64,000 bases of DNA. It comes from a virus. The DNA lies in the IMG/VR virus record IMGVR_UViG_3300010399_000036, positions 17,119-81,118 of that record. One strand, written 5' to 3'. Made by a program: the position numbers and the translations under genes. Below are positions 25,773 through 33,653 of the stretch, in pieces. Numbering within the stretch: position 1 is the stretch's first letter; the number at the start of each line of letters is the position of its first letter. Under the pieces are notes generated by a model. That model searched no databases. It saw nothing but the letters and a program-made list of their open reading frames with translations, and was not told the origin of the DNA.

Positions 25773-25993
25773 ATGTCATCGATTCTGAAATATAAAGACT
25801 GGATGACTGTGCGCTGGCGAGCAGTTGAGGCAAAATGAAGCGGCCACCCGAAAGAGTAGCCGTCCACATTGCGCGTGATTGTTTGCCGAATGCGACCGCC
25901 CCTCGGCAGCTATACAGGGTGTTCGGATTTGATCTTTCTGACCTTAATCTCCTTCACTTGGCATCACCTCCTTTCCGTTTGGCGCAGCCTTAA
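25773..25993 (+). other. possible pair of tiny overlapping ORFs (21 and 52 codons), weak
   Basis: Between two leftward genes, the + strand has ATG 25773 with an AAGGAA site (21 aa, MSSILKYKDWMTV...) and ATG 25835 overlapping its stop (52 aa, MKRPPERVAVHIARDCLPNA...). The coupling looks real, but the second overlaps the 3' end of the opposite gene and neither has a recognisable domain. Confidence 0.25.
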
Positions 25994-26267
25994 ACCCGAA
26001 AGCCTCACACACGGCCTCCATCTTTGTCTCGAAGTCATGATCCCGACCCTCTCGGCGCGTTGACCAACGATAGCGAAAAAGAGGATGCGCTTCCACCCTC
26101 TCGACTAATCGGCGTTTGTAAAGATCCAACATGATCAGACGAATGGTAGTTGGCGCGACACCTGACACCATTTCGTACAAATCGGGGTTTGTTACCCAAC
26201 GTCCATTTGTTCCCTTTACAGCAAGATAGACCTTCGCATGATGCACAGAAATCTCTTTACCTGTCAT
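25944..26267 (-). CDS. winged-helix DNA-binding protein (107 aa)
   Basis: ATG preceded by GAGGTGATAT. HHAKVYLAVKGTNGRWVTNPDLYEMVSGVAPTTIRLIMLDLYKRRLVERVEAHPLFRYRWS is a classic winged-helix layout (three helices, recognition helix at TTIRLIMLDL, wing at HPLFRYR). Likely a local regulator of the leftward accessory genes downstream of it. Confidence 0.7.
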   Translation of the reverse strand: MTGKEISVHHAKVYLAVKGTNGRWVTNPDLYEMVSGVAPTTIRLIMLDLYKRRLVERVEAHPLFRYRWSTRREGRDHDFETKMEAVCEAFGFKAAPNGKEVMPSEGD

Positions 26268-26640
26268 ATATCACCTCGATAGCTTAACGTATCTCATCGT
26301 GTCACTGATGGGAGGACGCTCTCCCTTCTCGAAATGCTGGTTTCAAGTGGTTAAGCCTTGGGATACGCTTACTGACCGGCTTTGCTGCTGGATTGCTCCA
26401 GTTCGAGAATTAGGACCAGGACGCGGCGTCTATCAGACAGATCCACTACTGTCTCGTTGCCTGGGAAAGACCTCATAAAGAGTAGAAAGCCGTTTGACGC
26501 ACTTGCAGCTTGCCGCACACACGAAGCCTTTGATTTTAAGATTGCGGGAGTTCTAAGGCTGGAGAAACCCATAAGAAAAATTGCGGCGCAGCCGATGTTG
26601 TGAATTGGGAAGCTGTGGAACGGTAGGTTCATCACTTCTC
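26268..26640. other. unresolved stretch with mutually exclusive ORFs on both strands
   Basis: The minus strand has an 88-aa frame (26369-26635, ATG-ATG start, ending LSDRRRVLVLILELEQSSSKAG); the plus strand has a 73-aa frame from TTG 26382. Both read plausibly and neither has a good ribosome site or known domain. I could not decide which, if either, is real. Confidence 0.3.
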
Positions 26641-26671
26641 AACTCGCTTCGAACAAAACTAGATTACATAA

Positions 26672-26702
26672 AAAGCCGCATTTATTTTTTGCGGCGTGGT
26701 AC
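26672..26702 (-). terminator. bidirectional-looking hairpin, best as leftward terminator
   Basis: GCCGCA and TGCGGC flank a 9-base A/T loop. Read on the minus strand the stem is followed by TTTTTATG, fitting an end for transcripts from the leftward gene at 26964-27275. Read on the plus strand there is no T-run after the stem. Confidence 0.55.
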
Positions 26703-26703
26703 A

Positions 26704-26952
26704 ATGCGTTCAATCGCTTCGCTAGCTGCTAGTCAACTCGATTCGAACGCACGGCGCCCCGGCAAGTTTGGAGAAACCCACCGGGGCGTTGGTGTCTTGG
26801 CTGTCTCACCGATTCATTACCAGATCATCAAGAGCGAGCCGAAGCTCGCCAAAAAATTGAGCGATCGCGTTCTCGAGATCGGCGCCGGCTTTAAGCCGTT
26901 TGTACAGACGCACCTTGCAATCCCGGATCGCGTCTCCGATTCGGTTGTGTAA
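26704..26952 (+). CDS. small unknown protein (82 aa)
   Basis: ATG 26704, with TGG-TACAAT (extended -10-like) just before it. Sequence SNARRPGKFGETHRGVGVLAVSP then KLAKKLSDRVLEIGAGFKPF, basic with a Gly-rich centre. No domain recognised. It converges on the leftward gene that follows. Confidence 0.45.
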   Translation: MRSIASLAASQLDSNARRPGKFGETHRGVGVLAVSPIHYQIIKSEPKLAKKLSDRVLEIGAGFKPFVQTHLAIPDRVSDSVV

Positions 26953-26963
26953 GTGAGGCTCGC

Positions 26964-27275
26964 TCATGCGGACCTCCGTTTCTGGACGCGGCCGGGATTG
27001 ATCTCGTTTAGATAATCCTCAAGTGCTGTCTCGAAGCGTGGCGAGTGCGCGAAGGCGAGTTTTTGAACAGTCCATGTAGCGCCATCGCGATCAACGCGGT
27101 CAATGTTTTCGTTCGTGAGAATGTCGACCAAAAACATAAGACTTCTTACAGTCTCATCGTTGTATTGCCCGAGAATCTCACTAACACAATCTTTGATTGT
27201 TTGATCCATTTCTCGCCAAGTCTGCTGGTCACTAGCGAGTCTGAGTGTGGTTGGTTTAGAATTAACAGAAGGCAT
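26964..27275 (-). CDS. unknown acidic helical protein (103 aa)
   Basis: ATG with AAAGGAGATAAGCG upstream. TWREMDQTIKDCVSEILGQYNDETVRSLMFLVDILTNENID is helical; the C-terminus is basic. It is read from a TTGACA-N18-TATGAT promoter at 27368-27397 and divergent from the XRE gene. Possibly the partner or repressor target of that switch. No known domain. Confidence 0.6.
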   Translation of the reverse strand: MPSVNSKPTTLRLASDQQTWREMDQTIKDCVSEILGQYNDETVRSLMFLVDILTNENIDRVDRDGATWTVQKLAFAHSPRFETALEDYLNEINPGRVQKRRSA

Positions 27276-27367
27276 CGCTTATCTCCTTTAACCGGGACTA
27301 AGTTGATGTTTAAGGCTCGTCCGATGGCGGAACCCATTTGGCGAGCCGCTTCTTCGTAATAGAATAA

Positions 27368-27397
27368 ATCATAAGCGTAGGACTTACGATTTGTCAA
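27368..27397 (-). promoter_or_regulatory. sigma70-type promoter, leftward (TTGACA-18-TATGAT)
   Basis: On the minus strand the -35 is a perfect TTGACA (27392-27397) and the -10 is TATGAT (27368-27373), with an 18-base spacer. The transcript would start near 27361 and give an ~85-base leader to the gene at 27275, so the longer overlapping ORF starting at 27397 is unlikely to be made. Confidence 0.75.
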
Positions 27398-27410
27398 GCC
27401 CTTCCGTGTT

Positions 27411-27434
27411 GGTTATAAACCTTGATTATAAGCC
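27411..27434. promoter_or_regulatory. operator-like direct repeats between divergent genes
   Basis: Two copies of TTATAA(A/G)CC 13 bases apart, the first inside the palindrome GGTTATAAACC. They lie between the leftward promoter and the XRE gene and overlap a possible rightward -10 box (TATAAG). Good candidates for the binding sites of the adjacent XRE protein. Confidence 0.45.
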
Positions 27435-27456
27435 TGAGGGTTAGTACTATTCGCGG

Positions 27457-27741
27457 TTGGTGAGAGGCAAAGTTAAAGCGTTAAAGGAGCGTCGAGAGGC
27501 ACTGGGCCTCGCTCAGCCGGAGATGGCTGAACGGCTTGGCGTTCATCCAATGACGTTATCAAAGTGGGAGCGTGGTGTCTTATCAGTCCCTCCGTACGTA
27601 CTTCTTGCCGTAGAAGCTCTTGAATATCGGCAAGCTAATGGAATAGATGCGCGGCCCGAACACATGCCCAAGCCAGGGCGACCCAAGAAGGTTGCGACGA
27701 AGAAGAAAAGTAACCGGAGGTTGCGGCATGACGTTTCATGA
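27457..27741 (+). CDS. XRE-family DNA-binding protein (94 aa)
   Basis: TTG/GTG start (27457 or 27460). Residues 6-50 (VKALKERREALGLAQPEMAERLGVHPMTLSKWERGVLSVP) are a textbook cro/C1-type helix-turn-helix with the LxxWExG motif. A basic tail GRPKKVATKKKSNRRLR follows. Likely regulates the divergent gene and itself. It overlaps the next gene by 14 bases. Confidence 0.8.
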   Translation: MVRGKVKALKERREALGLAQPEMAERLGVHPMTLSKWERGVLSVPPYVLLAVEALEYRQANGIDARPEHMPKPGRPKKVATKKKSNRRLRHDVS

Positions 27742-27985
27742 AGCCGTGCTATGGTGCGCCAAGCATTCAGCCGTCATCAGGTTTACTTGGAATGAAAGTG
27801 GATCGTATGGGAAATTCACGCTTACACTGCCGAGCGGCGAGTGTTGGAGCGGCACCTACCACCCAAATAGCTTTGATTCCATGTTTCCATACCAAGTCGA
27901 ATGTTTTGTCGCCTATCTCGCAAAGGGAAGCTCCCTGGAAGTCTCGCTAAAATACATCGATCGCGCCCGCCGATTAGAAATGTAA
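27728..27985 (+). CDS. unknown small protein downstream of XRE gene (85 aa)
   Basis: ATG 27728 with CGGAGG upstream. Mixed alpha/beta: FHEAVLWCAKHSAVIRFTWNESGSYGKFTLTLPSGECWSGTYHP, then a C-terminal helix SSLEVSLKYIDRARRL. Translationally linked to the XRE gene. No domain recognised. Confidence 0.6.
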   Translation: MTFHEAVLWCAKHSAVIRFTWNESGSYGKFTLTLPSGECWSGTYHPNSFDSMFPYQVECFVAYLAKGSSLEVSLKYIDRARRLEM

Positions 27986-27993
27986 CTCAAGCG

Positions 27994-28078
27994 GGTTTGC
28001 TATAATCCGCTCCGTTCGAACAACAGGTGCCGTCGGCGAGTCTCACAAAAGACTTTTGCTGGCGGCATTTTTTCTTTT
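27994..28078 (+). promoter_or_regulatory. extended -10 promoter plus hairpin leader, copy 2
   Basis: TTGC-TATAAT (-10 at about 27998-28003, extended TGn) is followed 20-odd bases later by a hairpin with arms TGCCGTCGGC and GCTGGCGGCA (inner AGTCT/AGACT), a T-run (TTTTTTCTTTTT) and AGAGAAC. The outer arms and T-run match the element at 19826. A promoter that runs straight into a terminator-like hairpin suggests attenuation of the following tail genes. Confidence 0.6.
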
Positions 28079-28091
28079 TAGAGAACAACTA

Positions 28092-28541
28092 ATGTCCTTA
28101 CCTACTGATGACTTCGAGACCCTGCTTTATAGAGGTCACTTCCACGTAACAGAAGAACTTGATTACTCCGAAGCGATTCTGTCGGCAGGATACGGCGGCG
28201 GTTATCGTGTGGATGAGATCGTGTTTCCTGCTCTGCGCGCTTGTGCGCTGTCATATCCCACACTACACAAGGACGCACTGATCGAAGTGGCTGAGGATGT
28301 CTTTGTCTCGCGCCACGATTATCTATGGGACTTCTACAAGGGGCGTAAAGACGCGGGCAATCAACCATTCCTAATGAAATCAGTTAAAGATGCTAAGTGG
28401 TTTTTATGGGTCTTCGCGGACAACAAACTCAGCTATCAGCTTTTGGATCTGTACATGGCGAGTTCGGGAGTGAAACTGCAACAGGTAAACGTAAAAGGCG
28501 TAACCGCTGATAACGCAGATGGAAGCTTTGATGAGGAGTAA
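28092..28541 (+). CDS. unknown tail-module protein (149 aa)
   Basis: ATG 28092 after the hairpin leader. Starts LPTDDFETLLYRGHFHVTEELDYSEAIL, with YRVDEIVFPALRACALSYPTLHKDALIEV in the middle; mixed helical, acidic C-terminus. It is followed after 4 bases by the paralogue of the 17.86-kb gene. Not recognised; the place between tape measure and tail tip suggests a minor tail or tail assembly protein. Confidence 0.6.
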   Translation: MSLPTDDFETLLYRGHFHVTEELDYSEAILSAGYGGGYRVDEIVFPALRACALSYPTLHKDALIEVAEDVFVSRHDYLWDFYKGRKDAGNQPFLMKSVKDAKWFLWVFADNKLSYQLLDLYMASSGVKLQQVNVKGVTADNADGSFDEE

Positions 28542-28545
28542 AACA

Positions 28546-28939
28546 ATGGAGCCAATAACGAATGAAACAGTCAAAACGCTAATTGAAGAATCTGGCGAGA
28601 TGTGGGAAGCGGTGCGAGATAGGGTAAATTCGCCCGTGTTGCTACAAGTTCCTAATCAGTGGGCAGGTTCTGTCTATGAGCTATCACTTCCTGACAGAGA
28701 AAAGCATCCTTTCTGGCGCGTATCAGAGCGGGATTTGACGCCCGAAGAGGATGCGTCTTTGAGAGCATTCTTAAACCACGGCCCTTACATGGGAGATCTT
28801 ACCTCAACGGATAGCGGTTCTTATTTTGCGTGTGCGTGCTTACGTATTTAACGGCAGAAGAGAAGGCGGTTGGGACATCAGCGTTGATAGGGTGAATATA
28901 GAAATCATCAATTCCGAGCCGCTTAGTTCAGCGTCATAG
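28546..28939 (+). pseudogene. paralogue of the 17.86-kb joining protein, with an apparent +1 frameshift
   Basis: ATG 28546 (GAGGAG upstream) gives 101 aa ending at 28851. Residues 44-68 (YELSLPDREKHPFWRVSERDLTPEE) match residues 40-64 of the 17859 gene. After GSYF the similarity continues only if one base is skipped near 28828-28831: VRAYVFNGRREGGWDISVDRV then aligns with FRGYVYNARLRDRWNFSFDRV and runs to a stop at 28939. It may be recoding, a recent mutation or a sequence error. Confidence 0.65.
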
Positions 28940-29237
28940 CGGGGTAAATGATTTCGTCTTGACTTGTTAGGCTGCGAATAACGAAATCCTTAGAGCACTG
29001 TGGACACGTCGCAGGGGATAGACCCCGTGAAAAGAAATAGTCAAACCATCCGCAAGTGCATCGACAGACTACGATGGAGATGTCTTCTACGATTACGCCA
29101 TCAGGACTCAGGCATTTGGGACATCCAACTTCGGTACTGACCTTATCGCCAATGCGAGGTACTCCGTTGACAAGGATCGGATCGGAAAGTGAATAGATCG
29201 TATCGCACGAGTCGCAGCAAATTTGAGGGGTGTTCAT
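28923..29237 (-). CDS. zinc-ribbon protein (104 aa)
   Basis: Four Cys pairs: CCDSC, CPKC, CRCTC and CPQC, spaced as in two zinc ribbons, with short beta strands between them. Leftward inside the rightward tail module, overlapping the end of the frameshifted gene by 17 bases. Probably a small accessory protein; partner unknown. Confidence 0.6.
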   Translation of the reverse strand: MNTPQICCDSCDTIYSLSDPILVNGVPRIGDKVSTEVGCPKCLSPDGVIVEDISIVVCRCTCGWFDYFFSRGLSPATCPQCSKDFVIRSLTSQDEIIYPAMTLN

Positions 29238-29241
29238 AGAG

Positions 29242-29439
29242 TTAATTCTTGTTTATTGGAGGGGAAATGAACGGTCCGTACGTCAAAGGCAAGTCAGGTG
29301 GTCCAATAGCAGCGTTGAGCCACGTTCTCAGGGCGTTCATTGATTCTTCGTCAATCTCTGCGTTGATTGGAATACCGCAAGCGCGTCGTATGGTCGGATC
29401 ATTTAGCCAGTTGCGGAGAACTTCTACTAGATCAGCCAT
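29242..29439 (-). CDS. small unknown protein, leaderless (65 aa)
   Basis: ATG 29439 lies six bases after a TGC-TATAAT box on the minus strand, with no ribosome site, so translation is probably leaderless. VEVLRNWLNDPTIRRACGIPINAEIDEESMNALRTWLNAAI is helical and acidic; Pro-rich end. In operon with the zinc-ribbon gene (2 bases apart). Confidence 0.5.
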   Translation of the reverse strand: MADLVEVLRNWLNDPTIRRACGIPINAEIDEESMNALRTWLNAAIGPPDLPLTYGPFISPPINKN

Positions 29440-29445
29440 AGAACA

Positions 29446-29454
29446 ATTATAGCA
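29446..29454 (-). promoter_or_regulatory. extended -10 promoter, leftward, leaderless
   Basis: On the minus strand TGC-TATAAT (29454 down to 29446) is an extended -10; no -35 is evident. The ATG follows six bases later. Confidence 0.55.
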
Positions 29455-29455
29455 G

Positions 29456-32400
29456 ATGCCAACCTATCCCGGTGACATTCAAGACAAGCTAGATGCCTTA
29501 CAGGCACTAACTGGTAAAGACCGGAAACCTGCGGAGCTCTGCGCGATATACTGGCCTTCCCCGACTGGCACGAAAGTCTATTCATCTGCGATGTACACAG
29601 AACTCCCTTTCTGGCCTGACCTCGCAGCCGCGATCGAAACGTACTTTGGCGATCCAATTCCGATTACACTCACACTCATACCAGACGGAACCCCCTTCAT
29701 TGACCTACCCCGCGCCGCATCTATCTCCGACGATTCAATAAACCTTACCTTCTCAGACTTTGACGACCAGTTCTCCGATCTCCTCATGGCCTACGGTGAA
29801 GGGTTGAGAGCCGAAGTCTTCTGTTATTGGCCCGCCGTAGACCTTCTGCTTTCGATGTGGCGCGGGATGCTCCATCAGCCCAAGGAAATGAACCGGGATC
29901 AGGTCAAGATTACGGCTACATCGGGCTGGAGAGCGCCTCAGATGCTCGTTCCAAAGCGCCCCTTTGCCACGTCCTGCCCTTTCATCTTTGGCGCGTTCTA
30001 CGCCACGCAGGCAGCAATAGACCAGGCTAAAGGATGTCCCTACAACGCTCATTTGACCGAACTGGAGCGCGGTGGTGCCCCGCTGATCGGCGTTCCCGGG
30101 TTCACTGACTGCCCGCGCCGGGTAAAAGCAGACTGCTCCGAACGCCTCACGGAGCCTGATACCGCAACCCCAACTGAAAAGTTTTGGCCTGGCTTTGAGA
30201 CGCGCGCCGATCCGATCCCTAACAACCAGACCAAAGGACCAAACCTATTAGCGAAGGCAATCGGAAACGAATCCGCTCTATCAGATCCTATTCGCGTTAT
30301 CTTCGGCGAACGCTATGTAAAAGCGCTTTACCTGCTCGCTTTCCGCAATGAACTCGACACGAACCATCCCGAAGACGGCTTTGGGGCGGCACTGTTTGCC
30401 GGGTCAGAAGGTCCAAATCAGGCCATCTGGGAGTTTCGGATCAACGATCAAATCGTCGGCACAGAACACTTTCAACTGCGACTTGGGGAGTTAGGGCAGG
30501 AGCCGACAGACTGGTCTCCTGATGTCAATAGTTACTCTGGAACGGCAGTCGGTTACGGGCGCATTCAGGGAGACTTTACGAATGCTACTGCGTCTGACTA
30601 CTCGGGTTCGTGGCGCACGTTGGGGCTGAATGATGTACGAGTCTTTTCAGATCCGAATACGTACATCCAAGGCTACACGACTAATCGCGTGTGGTGCCTC
30701 TTGCACGTCTTAGCACATCTGCGTTGGGGCTACGGTCAAGACTATCCACGATTCAACATTCAAAGCTTTATTGATGCCGCTCAGTGGTGCGATGAATTCG
30801 TTACCTTGACGGATTCAAACGGCAACACATTCTCAGGTGTACGATCCACATTTAATGCCGAAGTAACAGCTCGAGCCATTCAGCAACAAGTAAAAGATAT
30901 TTGCACTGCCGGCCGTTTAGGTATTCCATTCGAGTTCGAAGGCAAAGATGTTGTTGTGCCGCTGAAAGCAGAAGACCTTGACGATCCCACTATCCCAAAT
31001 TTCACCGACGAAGGTGCGAACCGAAATATCGTTTACGATGGCGCCAAGTCATCTCTCTCATGGTCCGTGATCAGCGACGAGGAGATGACAAACCAATGGA
31101 CCGTGAACTTCGATGATGCATCTAATGCAGGAGTCGACACACAGTTCATCTTCGGGGATCAGGCCCAACAGTTAAGAGCCGGCAGGGCGTGGGGCGATCG
31201 TAGCAAGCGCGTTGTTAACAAAAGTCAGGCCGGCTATGGAATCAACTCCGCACAAGAGGCAGCGCGATTCGGCAATTCCCTTCTCTATCTTGGGCCACTC
31301 GATTCTGGCGGAATACTCAACCCCTTTTCAGTGAAGTTCACAACCTGGTACTCAGAAGCATTCAACGTTCAGAACTACAAACTAATCCGAGTGACCAACG
31401 CGAAGCTGCAAAGTCGAATGAGCGCTTACTTCGCCGCTCGAGGTTTGGAGCCTTATCCCGATGCGGACTTCACCTATTTTCGCGTAATGAAGTACACCCG
31501 CAAAGGCGACTTGAAAGTCGAGATCGAAGCGCAGCAATACGCAACGCTGGACATTGTTCAATCTGAGCCTCCCGTTGAAGTGACTGGTTATATCTATCTC
31601 GGAAACTTCTCCCCACCTTGGGTCACTCGCCTCGCTAAAGACTTCTCATCTCTTGAAACCATCGAGTTCACAAACGATGAAGATAACTTTGGCGCAATGG
31701 CGAGCGATGATGACTACGTTTACATCGTCTCCGGGCATCCATCCGACATTACCCGATTCAGTAAAGCCGCTTGGGGCACATTTGACTCTATGCAAGTAGG
31801 CTCCCATGCCGAAGAAACCACAGACCCGAATCCTAATCATGGTGAGTCGGCATTAGTTGTTGATGACAATTACATATTTGTCGGATTCAATTGCGTTGGT
31901 TCAAGCCACTCGACAGTGCGCATTCACCGTGTACATAAGAGCGACTTTTCAACCAATGACGTACTTGAGATCCCCGGCATCAGCGATGGATGCTTTTCGA
32001 TCGCACAAGACGATACTCACATTTACGCACTTACTGCGGGCAATTTTAGTCCAGCTACTACTGACAAGGTTTGGAAAATCAACAAATCAACTTTCGCTAT
32101 CGAAGGCTCTGCAATTGACCTGGGAGGACGGAATACAGCCGTCAACGCCCAAGCGTTGTGTGCAGATGAAACGACGGTTTATTTATCGTTTGGCTTTAAC
32201 CTCATCAAGATCGATACAGCAGCATGGACCAGCACATCTACTGCAATAGGAATCTTCTGTCGCTGCCTTATTTCTGATGGAGCATTCTTGTGGGCAGGAA
32301 GATCCACAACTCACTACATAACGAAGTTCAATAAGAGCGATTTATCTGTAATAGCGAATATAGATTTAACTGGGGCCGCGGTAAACCGCTTAGGCCAAGA

Positions 32401-32923
32401 TGATGGCTTTGTTTACGCTCTACAATCGGAAAGCACTCCAGAGCCAGAAGTAACCAAAATAGACAAAACGGATCTCTCGATTACGGACTGGCGGGAAGAG
32501 GTTAATCCAGATGATCCGCTTATCTATTCAATGTTCGTGGATGGCGGATCGCTCAGCCTTGATACCTTCTCGGCGCCGCGCGACCTAACCGCTGTTGTAA
32601 ACGCGGTAACAGGCGTGGTCCACTTCCACTGGTCTCCGCCATTAAGGCATCCCGAGCTCGTCACTGGCTACACACTCTATGAATCAGATGGAGTGACAGT
32701 CGCCATGCCCACCGCGCTTGTTTACGACTTTGAACTAACGCTGGCGCCGGGAACTTATACTTACCGATTGAATGCTACTGATGGCGTAACTGTATCAGCG
32801 TTTGTTTCAGTAACTTTCACTGTTGATGCACCACCGATCACTGGCGCGGACCTGTTTGTGATTGATGATTTAACCCTTGAAAACGTCTTTGATGACCTGA
32901 CCATTGAGCAGGTAACGGTATAA
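29456..32923 (+). CDS. tail-tip / receptor-contact protein with beta-propeller-like and FN3-like ends (1155 aa)
   Basis: Large protein after the tape measure region. The first ~700 residues look like a tail hub/TipJ-like module. They include Trp-rich segments, WRGMLHQPKEMNRDQVKI, CPFIFGAFYA, GCPYNAHLTELERGGAP and YFRVMKYTRKGDLKVEIEAQQYATLD, the last typical of the end of a hub domain. Residues about 720-1040 repeat a pattern ...ddyVYi.sG....i.rf.Ks.f that suggests a beta-propeller. Residues 1042-1130 (SAPRDLTAVVNAVTGVVHFHW...) are FN3-like. Likely contacts the host surface. Confidence 0.7.
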   Translation: MPTYPGDIQDKLDALQALTGKDRKPAELCAIYWPSPTGTKVYSSAMYTELPFWPDLAAAIETYFGDPIPITLTLIPDGTPFIDLPRAASISDDSINLTFSDFDDQFSDLLMAYGEGLRAEVFCYWPAVDLLLSMWRGMLHQPKEMNRDQVKITATSGWRAPQMLVPKRPFATSCPFIFGAFYATQAAIDQAKGCPYNAHLTELERGGAPLIGVPGFTDCPRRVKADCSERLTEPDTATPTEKFWPGFETRADPIPNNQTKGPNLLAKAIGNESALSDPIRVIFGERYVKALYLLAFRNELDTNHPEDGFGAALFAGSEGPNQAIWEFRINDQIVGTEHFQLRLGELGQEPTDWSPDVNSYSGTAVGYGRIQGDFTNATASDYSGSWRTLGLNDVRVFSDPNTYIQGYTTNRVWCLLHVLAHLRWGYGQDYPRFNIQSFIDAAQWCDEFVTLTDSNGNTFSGVRSTFNAEVTARAIQQQVKDICTAGRLGIPFEFEGKDVVVPLKAEDLDDPTIPNFTDEGANRNIVYDGAKSSLSWSVISDEEMTNQWTVNFDDASNAGVDTQFIFGDQAQQLRAGRAWGDRSKRVVNKSQAGYGINSAQEAARFGNSLLYLGPLDSGGILNPFSVKFTTWYSEAFNVQNYKLIRVTNAKLQSRMSAYFAARGLEPYPDADFTYFRVMKYTRKGDLKVEIEAQQYATLDIVQSEPPVEVTGYIYLGNFSPPWVTRLAKDFSSLETIEFTNDEDNFGAMASDDDYVYIVSGHPSDITRFSKAAWGTFDSMQVGSHAEETTDPNPNHGESALVVDDNYIFVGFNCVGSSHSTVRIHRVHKSDFSTNDVLEIPGISDGCFSIAQDDTHIYALTAGNFSPATTDKVWKINKSTFAIEGSAIDLGGRNTAVNAQALCADETTVYLSFGFNLIKIDTAAWTSTSTAIGIFCRCLISDGAFLWAGRSTTHYITKFNKSDLSVIANIDLTGAAVNRLGQDDGFVYALQSESTPEPEVTKIDKTDLSITDWREEVNPDDPLIYSMFVDGGSLSLDTFSAPRDLTAVVNAVTGVVHFHWSPPLRHPELVTGYTLYESDGVTVAMPTALVYDFELTLAPGTYTYRLNATDGVTVSAFVSVTFTVDAPPITGADLFVIDDLTLENVFDDLTIEQVTV

Positions 32924-32927
32924 GCCT

Positions 32928-33653
32928 ATGTCACAACTACACTCATTACTAACAGCCAACCACAGGCCATACGCGGGCGTGTACGCGGACTCTACGGAGC
33001 GGCTCGCGGCGACTGGCTTCGTGCGGGCACTCGGAGGCGGCACGGTTCCTTTCGCAACGGAGGATCTATACAAGAAAGTCCTCCAACTTAACGACGCCTC
33101 AGAATGGATACTTACCGCAATTACGCCAACCTGGGTTCAGGTGTCTGGGGCAGGCTCACTCGCCAACGACAGCATCACAAACGCTAAGATGGCAAACATG
33201 GCAAACGCCACCGTCAAAGGGCGCACGACTGCGGGCACGGGAGACCCTGAAGACCTCACGATGGCCCAACTCTATGCGTTAGTGAAGGGCCAAATTCCCG
33301 TGGCTGTTTCTGTGGCTGCGTCAGATGAATCGACCGCTCTTACCACAGGAACCGCGAAGCTCACGTTTCACATGCCTTATGCCATGACGCTCACGGAAGT
33401 CATAGGCGAGTTGGTAACTCCACAGACTTCCGGGTCTATTTTCACAATCGATGTTAATGAGGCAGGGACAACAATTCTTTCAACAAAAGTCACAATCGAT
33501 AATGGAGAGGAAACAAGTCTGGGCGGTGCCACGCCTCCAGTAATCAGCGATCCGAATCTCGCAAAGGGAGCGAAGATAACTGTGGACATTGATCAGATCG
33601 GAGACGGAACGGCGAAAGGGTTGAAGGTCCATTTGGTAGGTACACTTGCATGA
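32928..33653 (+). CDS. tail fibre / tip-associated protein (241 aa)
   Basis: Contains SLANDSITNAKMANMANATVKGR, the collar-type repeat found in tail fibres, after an N-terminal domain ending WILTAITPTWVQVSG. The C-terminal 110 residues are a beta-sandwich (KLTFHMPYAMTLTEVIGEL...TVDIDQIGDGTAKGLKVHLVGT), a common phage receptor-binding fold. Overlaps the next gene by 4 bases (ATGA). Confidence 0.65.
   Translation: MSQLHSLLTANHRPYAGVYADSTERLAATGFVRALGGGTVPFATEDLYKKVLQLNDASEWILTAITPTWVQVSGAGSLANDSITNAKMANMANATVKGRTTAGTGDPEDLTMAQLYALVKGQIPVAVSVAASDESTALTTGTAKLTFHMPYAMTLTEVIGELVTPQTSGSIFTIDVNEAGTTILSTKVTIDNGEETSLGGATPPVISDPNLAKGAKITVDIDQIGDGTAKGLKVHLVGTLA

Noticed and set aside
27146-27397. 83-aa minus-strand ORF upstream of the 26964-27275 gene
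   Set aside because: Its start codon lies within the TTGACA box of the leftward promoter and most of it overlaps a gene with a better ribosome site.
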